DNA of 64,000 nt from Polyodon spathula (Eukaryota > Chordata > Actinopteri > Acipenseriformes > Polyodontidae), in contig NC_054540.1 of NCBI RefSeq assembly GCF_017654505.1, positions 38,394,017 through 38,458,016 of the forward strand. Reading direction: 5' to 3'. Positions 56,327 through 64,000 of the stretch are shown in pieces. Below the pieces are notes generated by a model. The model made no database searches, was not told where the DNA came from, and was given only the letters and a program-made list of their open reading frames with translations. Both the position numbers and the translations under genes were made by a program. The first letter of the stretch is position 1. Each line of letters begins with the position of its first letter.

Positions 56327-57894
56327 CAGTACTGTGCAAAAGTTTTAGGCAGGTGTGAAAAAATGCTGTAAAGTAAGAATGCTTTCAAAAATAGACATGT
56401 TAATAGTTTATATTTATCTATTAGCAAAATGCAAAGTGAGTGAACAGAAGAAAAATCTAAATCAAATTAATATTTGGTGTGACCACCCTTTGCCTTCAAA
56501 TAGCATCAATTCTTCTAGGTACACTTGCACACAGTTTTTGAAGGAACTCGGCAGGTAGGTTGGCCCAAACATCTTGGAGAACTAACCACAATTCTGTGGA
56601 TTTAGACAGCCTCAGTTGCTTCTCTCTCTTCATGTAATCCCAGACAGACTCAATGATGTTGAGATCAGGGCTCTGTGGGGGCCATACCATCACTTCCAGG
56701 ACTCCTTGTTCTTCTTTACTCTGAAGATAGTTCTTAATGACTTTCACTGTATGTTTGGGGTCGTTGTCATGCTACAGAATAAATTTGGGGCCAACCAGAT
56801 GCCCCCCTGATGTTATTGCATGATGGATAAGTATCTGCCTGTACTTCTCAGCATTGATTAATTCTGACCAAATCCCCAACTCTATTTGCAGAAATGCAGC
56901 CCCAAACTTGCAAGGAACCTCTACCATGCTTCACTGTTGCCTGCAGACACTCATTCGTGTACCACTCTCCAGCCCTTCGGCGAACAAACTGCCTTCTGCT
57001 ACAGCCAAATATTTCAAATTTTGACTCATCAGTCCAGAGCACCTACTGCCATTTTTCTGCACCCCAGTTCCTGTGTTTTCGTGCACAGTTGAGTCGCTTG
57101 GCCTGGTTTCCACGTCAGAGGTTTGGCTTTTTGGCTGCAAGTCTTCCATGAAGACTACTTCTGACCAGACTTCTCCAGACAGTAGATGGGTGTACCAGGG
57201 TCCCACTGTTTTCTGCCAATTCTGAGCTGATGGCATTGCTGGACATCTTCAGATTGCAAAGGGAAGTAAGCATGGTGTGTCTTTCATCTGCTGCAGTAAG
57301 TTTCCTTGGCCGACCACTGCGTCTACGGTCCTCAACATTACCCGTTTCTTTATGCTTCTTCAAAAGAACTTGGACAGCATATCTGGAAACCCCTGTCTGC
57401 CATGAAATTTCTGCCTGGGAGAGACCTTGCTGATGCAGTATAACTACCTTGTGTCTTGTTGCTGTGCTCAGTCTTGCCATGGTGTATGACTTTTGACAGT
57501 AAACTGTCTTCAGCAACCTCACCTTGTTAGCTAAGTTTGGCTGTTCCTCACCCAGTTTTATTCCTCCTACACAGCTGTTTCTGTTTCAGTTAATGATTGT
57601 GTTTCAACCTACATATTGAATTGATGATCATTAGCACCTGTTTGGTATAATTGTTTAATCATACACCTGACTATATGCCTACAAATTCTCTGACTTTGTG
57701 CAAGCGTACCTACAATAATTGATGCTGTTTTGAAGTGAAAGGGTGGTCACACCAAATATGGATTTGATTTCGATTTTTCTTCTGTTCACTCACTTTGCAT
57801 TTAGTTAACTGATAAATATAAACTATTAACATGTCTATTTTTGAAGCATTCTTACTTTACAGCATTTTTTCACACCTGCCTAAAACTTTTGCAC

Positions 57895-57901
<7 letters not shown>
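56327..57901 (-). mobile_element. Tc1/mariner-like element C with long inverted repeats
   Basis: The ends CAGTACTGTGCAAAAGTTTT and its complement bound inverted repeats of well over 100 bp. The shared inner parts include CTGTAAAGTAAGAATGCTTT and AATAGACATGTTAATAGTTT. TA lies on both sides. At 1.575 kb the length is normal. It sits between TA/GATA (left) and TA (right) microsatellites, so it inserted into a microsatellite. Confidence 0.95.
56496..57480 (-). pseudogene. Tc1 transposase of element C, lightly damaged
   Basis: The start is the ATG at 57480-57478 (MARLSTATRHKVVILHQQGL). The N-terminal HTH and the GRPRKLT linker (RSGRPRK) are intact, then a TGA interrupts at 57115 after AAKKPNL. 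A TAG follows just before VLWTDESKFEIFG, which holds the first catalytic Asp. A deletion near 56850 shifts the frame, and a TAG precedes HDNDPKHT with the second Asp. The last part (56747-56496) has SPDLNIIESVWD with the Glu. All three catalytic residues are present; three stops and one frameshift prevent expression. It is one of the best preserved transposases in the window. Confidence 0.93.

Positions 57902-57968
<67 letters not shown>
57902..57968. repeat. (TA)n microsatellite
   Basis: About 33 TA units abut the right end of Tc1 element C. Confidence 0.97.
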
Positions 57969-57971
<3 letters not shown>

Positions 57972-58596
57972 TAATGTAATATTATAGAATTCAGTTAAAG
58001 TGTACATACATGTATTTAATAACTATCTGAATGTCCCCCACTGTGATATTACAAATGTTCTTCTTTTTGCAGCATCTGTTAGTTGCTCTTTCAAGGTAAT
58101 ATTGTACTAGAATATACTTTCAATGTCTATGTTGTGTCATATTCTTTGGTTAATTCAATTAAAATTCAAATACAAGACTGAAGGCTGTTCTTTTTTTAAA
58201 ATATGTGCTGTTATATTCAAATTATATAATTAGTAACATTAAAAGTAAAACCTTGTCCAGTCAACACATATTTTTCAATTCAATTCTACATCTGTCTGCT
58301 AAACTACAATTCAGTTTGAGAGTTTGGGCACTGAGTAGTTCAATACTATTAATTATAGTGCATAATTTTATACATTTTGTCATGGGCCTCACACCATACA
58401 CATGAAGTTGCCACTGCCACAAGATCATTTACCAAGAGAAGTAAAAACAGGTATGTCAGTAACAAACATCCCTGCCACTCTTGTAATTTCAAAAGGTGAA
58501 TACCTTCACAGTATTACAGAATAGTATAGAATAACAAATAGAAATGAAATGTTTAATGTCAATTTGATAAGCAATTCTCCAGATATATGCAATGTT
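57969..58596. other. Spacer between Tc1 elements C and D
   Basis: AT-rich sequence with no gene seen. Confidence 0.5.
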
Positions 58597-58981
58597 CAGT
58601 GCTTATAGGAAGTATTCACCCTCCTTGGACATTTTCACAGTTTGTTGTGTTACAACCTGAAATCTAATTTAAATGGGATTTTTTTCCCTTTGATTTATAC
58701 AACCTACTCAACACTTTCATGTGTGAAAAAAGGGGGGAGGGGGAAACAAATCAATTAAAAATAAAAACCTGTAAAGTCATCATTAGATAAGTATTCACCC
58801 CCTTTGCTATGACATTCCTACATAAGCTCAAGTGCAACCAATTGCCTTCAGAATTCACACAATGAAGTTAAATGAAGTCCATCTGTGTGCAATAAAAAGA
58901 GTTCACATGATTTCAGATTAAATACACCTGTCTCTGTAAGGTCCCACAGTTGGGTAGTGCATTCAAAGCAAAGATACTACC

Positions 58982-60728
58982 ATGAAGATCAAGGAGCCTT
59001 CAAAACAACTCCAGGATAAAGTTATGGAAAGGCACAGATCAGGGAAGGGGTATAAAAATATTTCAAAGGAATTGAATATCCGTTGGAGGACAATCAAGTT
59101 GATCATTAAGAAGTGGGAGGTATATGGCACCACCCAGAATTGCTTAGAGCAGGCAGTCCTCACAAACTGAGCAGCCAGGTAAGAAGGGCATTGGTCAGAG
59201 AAGCCACCAAGAGACAACTCTAAAAGACCTACAGCGTTTCATGGCTGAGATAGGAGAAACTGTCTATGTGTCAACAATAGCTGAGGTACTCCACAAATCT
59301 GGCCTGTATGGAAGAGTGGCAAGAAGGAATCCGTTTCTGAAAAAAAAACATGTTCAACCCTGCTTTGAATTTGTAAAAAGGCATGTCAGAGACAGAAAGA
59401 TAATGAATTCTGGTGATAAATCTCCCTTCCGACCTGTGAGGGTGCTAAAGAACGGGAGGAGAAGTATCTGGAAGGGCTGGCCTGACAGTTCGTTTCCGGG
59501 ACCTGGAAGTCGGTCAGCCTGGAAAGAAGCGAGACTCTGTTGTAAGACCGTATTGACCTGAAAGGTAAAAGAGGGACAGCTGCAAGCAATAAGGCAGCTG
59601 CAACCATTTATCAAGAAGTCATGCGGGATTACATATAGGGGCCAGGGTAACGCTGATCTTTTCCTTTGTTTGGGTAAAGCTCGGTGGAGAGAAGGACCGA
59701 GAGAGGAGCTCTCATAAAAAAGGAAGACGTATTACGTGTTTTGTGTTGTGTTTGTCTGTGTTGTAATTGTCCGTGTTTTTTGACCCACCAGACAGTTAAA
59801 GCACACATCTGGAGCTGTCGCCGAGGGTCAGCACTATCCAGATCACCACTGCGCTACCGTCACGAAAATACCTGTTTTGCACTCACCACCAGCACGACTG
59901 AACTCACCCGGGACTGGTTACCGTGTGTTGTTTTTTTTCGGGACTGTGCCCTGTTTTGTTATCCCCGTGCCTTACACATTGTTGTGTATTGCCAGGGAGT
60001 TATTATTTTACGGTCACCAGACCTGGAATACAATAAAAGCACTTTTTACCAGATTACAATTGTCTGCCTGTCACTCCTGCACTGCATCACTGCTACACCT
60101 GTTCCCCCTTCACCAGCCTCTTTGCCACAGAGACTCTGAAAAGATGTGGCAAAAGATTCTGTGGTCCAATGAAACAAAAATTGAATTATTTGTATATAAA
60201 TGCAAAACGTTATGTCTGGCGCAAGCCCAACACAGAACATCACCCAGGTAACACCTTTCCTACTGTGAAACATGGTGGTGTCAGGATCATGCTATAGTTA
60301 TGCTTTTCATCGGCAGGGACTGGGAAGCTTGTCAGGGTAGAAGGAAAAATGGATGGAGCTAAATACAGGCAAATCCCTGAGGAAAACCTGCTTCAGTCTG
60401 CAAAAGACCTAAGACTGGGATGTAGATTCACCTTTCAGCAGGACAATGACCCCAAGCACACAGCCAAAGCGACACTGGAGTGGCTTAAAAACAAGAAAAT
60501 GAATGTGCTAGAGTGACCTAGTCAAAGCCCAACTTGAATTCGATTGAGAATCTGTGGCAAGACTTGAAGATTGCTGTCCACCAACGATCCCCATCCAACT
60601 TGACAGAGCTTGAACAATTTTTCCAAGAAGAATGGGTGAATATTGTATGATCCAGATGTGCAAACCTGGTACAGACTTAAAGACTCGCAGCTATGATTTC
60701 TGCCAAAGGTGGGTCTACCAAGTATTGA
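58982..60728 (+). pseudogene. Tc1 transposase of element D, split and frameshifted
   Basis: The start ATG at 58982 opens MKIKEPSKQLQDKVMERHRS with an HTH region (NISKELNIRWRTIKLIIKKW), and a shift follows near 59150. A second frame (59241-) reads MAEIGETVYVSTIAEVLHKS and GRVARRNPFLKKKH up to HVRDRK, where the LTR-like block begins. After it the sequence resumes with MWQKILWSNETKIELF, where the usual Asp of S-D-E-T is Asn. The QDNDPKHTAKATLEWL and SIENLWQDLKIAV regions follow in other frames. It is inactive. Confidence 0.88.
59411..60129 (+). mobile_element. Solo LTR inserted in Tc1 element D
   Basis: This block splits the Tc1 transposase. It begins near TGGTGATAAATCTCCC and ends near CTTTGCCACA. 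It has AATAAAAGCAC near 60033 and a preceding transcript-like region, in plus orientation. CAGAGAC occurs shortly before the left boundary and immediately at the right boundary, so the target duplication and exact ends are unresolved. No internal retroelement genes are present. Confidence 0.65.
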
Positions 60729-60855
60729 CTCAGGGGGGTGAATACTTATCTTCCCAAGACATTTCAGTTTTGTTATTTTTCATTAACTGTTGTTTCACAA
60801 TAAAAAATTATCTTGCCTCCAAAGTGTAGAGTAGGTTATGTAAATCAAAGGAAAA

Positions 60856-61120
60856 AGGCATCCGGCAATTTTGACTCAATAGAGAGTGCGGCTTGTGACC
60901 TTTGGAGTTTTGAACTCATAGTATAATTGAATGCTAATCAGTGAAGCACAATCTTTCTGCATTATTTAGAAGTATAAATACTCTGGCACACATAAATAAA
61001 AATCATAATACTCATACTTTGACAGTTTTTGTTTTATTTCCCTTTTAAACGATCATTTCAGAAATACATCATCTCAAGCATTTTGAAACTGGTGAAAATG
61101 TAATAAAAAAAAATACATAT
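60856..61120. other. Short spacer
   Basis: AT-rich sequence with no gene seen. Confidence 0.5.
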
Positions 61121-61757
61121 TTAACCCTCCTATTAGATTTCGGGTCTATTTGACCCGACTCTAATTTCCAATTAGCTTAAATGCTATTTTTCTTTTCATT
61201 TGCTGTGTAATATTTCCTAACGTTTCCTAAGTTGGGGTCTTAAAATTATGTACAGAAAACAGAACCTTTTTTTTTAGAACAAGTCATATATACAAACAAG
61301 ATGTTCCATGGCATTTATCTATGTAGATTTGTGTGCAGGAATAAAGCAAACTTCTTTAATTTGTTATTTTATTATTATTATACTTTATTTGCGTTATTAT
61401 TTCTGAAAACTGCTGCACCTGTCTGGAGATATTTATAAACAAAAAAACAAGGCAGAGCCTAATTTTCTTTGTCAGTATTGCAACAGCATATCACTGGTAA
61501 AGACATTCCAAAATGAAGAGCTCTCAAGTTGGCAGTCAAAGAAGTTTTATCACAGTTCCTGGACTAAAAGAGCAGAAAAGAGTAAAACCTTTGCAAATAA
61601 AAACATGTAATCAATTTAAGGTTGTTTAAATTAGTTTAAAATTGCATCGGGTCAATATGACCCAAAACATAACGTCTGCTGCGTTCACAGATTTTCACTT
61701 ACTCTTTTTTATTTACTCTGCACACACTCTTAACTCAGGGGAGACGTTAGGAGGACA
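61121..61757. mobile_element. piggyBac-like MITE
   Basis: The left end reads TTAACCCTCCTATTAG and then CGGGTCTATTTGACCCGA, the TTAA-plus-CCCTCC start and internal hairpin seen in fish piggyBac-type MITEs. A second GGGTCAATATGACCC palindrome lies near 61649. The right end is less clear (AGACGTTAGGAGGAC near 61744), a possible decayed complement of the left terminus. No transposase is encoded. Confidence 0.5.
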
Positions 61758-61839
61758 GAGATGTTATAAACTCCTAGTGGTTTATGTTCGAGCACTGGGC
61801 GAGCTTGTATGTATGTCCACATAACCCATATTTTAATCA

Positions 61840-62800
61840 AGAAAAACACTCAAGACTCGTTCATTTGAAGTTTTACGAATCAGAGCAATGCTCCTTCGCT
61901 TTATTAAAATGCTTTTAATATTGAAAAGGTAGTTTGTGCATACCACCAAAATCCATAAACATGCAATAACAATTAGCATTTCTAAGTTAGTTGTAAGTTC
62001 AGCATTAATACTTCAATTGGCATGATACATCTCCGTGTATCAGTGTAGCCACCGGGCCAGCTATACACACGCCAATGACCTCATACACTTAGATGTATTT
62101 GTGTAGCCACTGGGCCAACTATACACGCGGTCTAAAAAAGCACCCACTTCTGTATTTCAGTTCATTCAATATAACACTCTCTCAAAAACTAAAACATAGT
62201 TTCAATACCTTATAGCAATGCAACCAATACATGTGAGATATAATATTGTAGATAATATGCTTACCTCCTATTATATGGAAAAGTAACGTGAACAAAGGAA
62301 TCAGAATTGTCTTGTGGAGATCTGCAAATGATGGACCACTTCACTGTGCCAAGCTGAGTCTTGATTGTGGTACCTCATTGTAAAAGACCTGAGGTTTTAT
62401 AGATTTTGGTCTCCATTGAAATAGTGGAGAGACTTTATCAAATCCACTTCTTATATTTCTTTGGCACGCAACAACCTAAAATTTAGGGACATATGCCAAT
62501 AACTTTCCAAGATATGACACCTGTTCCAAACACTTGACCATGCTGCTCATTTCTCAACCCCTCCTCTATCTAAAAAGTTAGGTGAAACATAGTTCACTAT
62601 TCCTTTATTTTATATGCGTATACAAAAAGAATAATGTTACTTTGACTATATGAGTGTTGTTTAAAATATATACAACACTATTAGTTATGATTATATAGAT
62701 TATATACCTGGTTTCTAAGTATATATTCCCTCATATCGTCCTATTTTTCAAATTAGTTTCCTTCTCTTGTTACAGGTGTGTGCTTAGCAGATATTATAGG
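61840..62800 (-). mobile_element. Possible LTR, minus strand
   Basis: On the minus strand, a TATA-like CTATAAAACC (near 62402) is followed about 490 bp later by AATAAAGCGAAGGAGC (near 61908), then a GT-rich U5-like end near 61850. The order fits an LTR, but termini, target duplication and internal genes were not found. The tandem repeat at 62043-62130 lies within it. Confidence 0.3.
62043..62130. repeat. 58-bp partial tandem duplication
   Basis: GTGTAGCCACCGGGCCAGCT at 62043 recurs as GTGTAGCCACTGGGCCAACT at 62101, each followed by ATACAC and CG-rich bases. The period is 58 bp. Confidence 0.85.
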
Positions 62801-63689
62801 GAACTTCCACCTTATGTTTTTTCCAATATAGAGTTTCTCTTCATGGATAATCTATTTGTTTTTTAATTAAGTGTAAGATTGTAATATCTCTGTCCTATGA
62901 GTTTCTTAACAGCATGAACTCAGCTGAACTACGGACGACCTCTTTTTTTTTTTAGCAGCACACAAACCAGCTAAAACCAGTTCGCTAGTGGTACACCAAT
63001 CTTCCCAATTTCCAGCGATAATTAATATCTTTTAGCAATGCTCCCCCTTCTTCTAGGGTGAGAAAATAATTCCCCTTGTTAAATTCTAACCTTGACGATA
63101 TAATCTTTTTGATAAAAGAATTCTCGCTCTGCGTGCCAACTATGCCCCCCTTTACCAGACATGGTTTTCTCTAAAAAACAGGCTCACAGAAAATTCGGGA
63201 AGAAAGGTCACATGAAGTTTACCTTTTTCAAAACCTATCCTCTACTTTTAAAATTACTTTTTATTATTTGTTTAAGCTTCTTATTTTATATTTTTAACAA
63301 CATCTCTTTATGTTGCATTATCTTTTAACTCAGAGTCAAACCAAACAGTTTATTCCCTATGGCACACAATTACTAACTATTTTAAATGTAAACTTATCTT
63401 GATGAGAAACAATTTCATGTATATTATTATAACAGGCAATGTTAAGCATATGGTCTTACACACACAAATAGTTTTTTAATAAAAAGCAAGCATATTAAAC
63501 CTTATTTCAACATTTAACAACATTTCCTTAGGCTGAAAAGTGTGCTGTAGAACTTAGCATTCAGTTCTGGGAATCAAGCCCATCTTGATAAGAAACTGCT
63601 TAAAAGCTGGCCACTTGTATCAAACTATATCAGTTTCTACTGCATGATTTTATATAAAGAAAATACATAAGTTTCACAATTACTGACTA
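62801..63689. other. Intergenic interval
   Basis: No gene or defined repeat was recognised. Confidence 0.5.
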
Positions 63690-64000
63690 AAACAGCATTA
63701 AGCGTTACTTTTGTTACATTTTTACGCAGACGATACTCAAACCTATATAAATTCTAAAACTGACATCAATGTTGCTGCCTCTGCCCTAACTGTCTGTATC
63801 TGTGATATAAAAATTTTACATCTTAATTGTGACAAGACTGATGTAATGCTGTTAGGTATTCCCTGCCAGCTAAGTAAAACCAGTACTTTAAATCTGTCTG
63901 GTGATGGAACTATGATTGAGTTCTGATCTAAGATCTCAACAGAAGAATGCTGTGCGTTTGGTAAACCGAAGCAATGCCCTCAGAGGTTTCTACTCCAGAT
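63690..64000 (+). mobile_element. L2-like LINE reverse transcriptase fragment, runs off the edge
   Basis: The frame 63711-63926 reads MLHFYADDTQTYINSKTDIN, with the YADD/FADD catalytic box of non-LTR reverse transcriptases. It continues LNCDKTDVMLLG, the L-N-x-x-K-T-E-x-x-x-x-G motif following it. The spacing between the two motifs is shorter than usual, so an internal deletion is likely. The sequence continues beyond the window, so only part of ORF2 is seen. Confidence 0.82.

Larger units (their letters stand above)
58597..60855 (+). mobile_element. Tc1/mariner-like element D, interrupted by an LTR
   Basis: The left end reads CAGTGCTTATAGGAAGTATT, a Tc1-type terminus. The inner inverted repeat TTTGATTTATACAACCTACT is mirrored near 60829-60850 (GAGTAGGTTATGTAAATCAA). 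Beyond that the right terminus is missing. The transposase is on the plus strand and is split by the block at about 59411-60129. Without the insert the element would be about 1.5 kb. Confidence 0.9.

Overview
This window is nuclear DNA of a vertebrate, most likely a non-teleost ray-finned fish. It holds one intact host gene: the single coding exon of a CHRM2-type muscarinic acetylcholine receptor (46736-48211, + strand, 491 aa). Almost everything else is AT-rich intergenic or intronic DNA filled with transposons of many ages. The tRNA-derived SINE at 38426-38698 looks like a family I associate from memory with sturgeon and paddlefish. That assignment is unverified.

Layout. 295-2760: a non-autonomous hAT-like element with a perfect 8-bp target duplication, carrying an LTR-like insert. 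2967-5654: two adjacent, decayed Tc1-like elements. 6366-6487: a tiny MITE. 7214-7560: the 3' end of an L2-like LINE. 9415-11007: an inverted-repeat element whose conserved ORF is not a transposase I recognise. 11675-16279: a complete but inactivated Ty3/gypsy retrotransposon with two short LTRs and a polypurine tract. 18-25 kb: SINE fragments, an LTR-like block and a perfect 40-bp hairpin. 26.7-30 kb: hAT relics and two solo LTRs.

31000-37193 is a second gypsy element on the minus strand. It is broken up by a Harbinger-like insertion (3-bp duplication) and a hAT-like insertion (8-bp duplication) that itself contains a piggyBac transposase tail. 38426-38698 is a SINE with a clear 16-bp target duplication. 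42527-45172 holds relics of Harbinger and pogo/Tigger transposases.

46651-49507 is the CHRM2 coding exon: a strong splice acceptor, the CDS, then a 3' region with opposed CA and TG microsatellites. 50741-52013 is a 1.27-kb imperfect palindrome made of two diverged LTR-like arms placed tail to tail. 56327-57901 is a Tc1 element inserted in a TA/GATA microsatellite. 58597-60855 is a Tc1 element interrupted by a solo LTR. 61121-61757 is a piggyBac-like MITE. A LINE reverse-transcriptase fragment runs off the right edge.

There are no operons, CRISPR arrays or intact RNA genes. The receptor is the only gene expected to act for the host, as an acetylcholine-gated Gi/o-coupled receptor. The rest records mobile-element history. 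The least explained items are the 9.4-11.0 kb element and the 50.7-52.0 kb palindrome.
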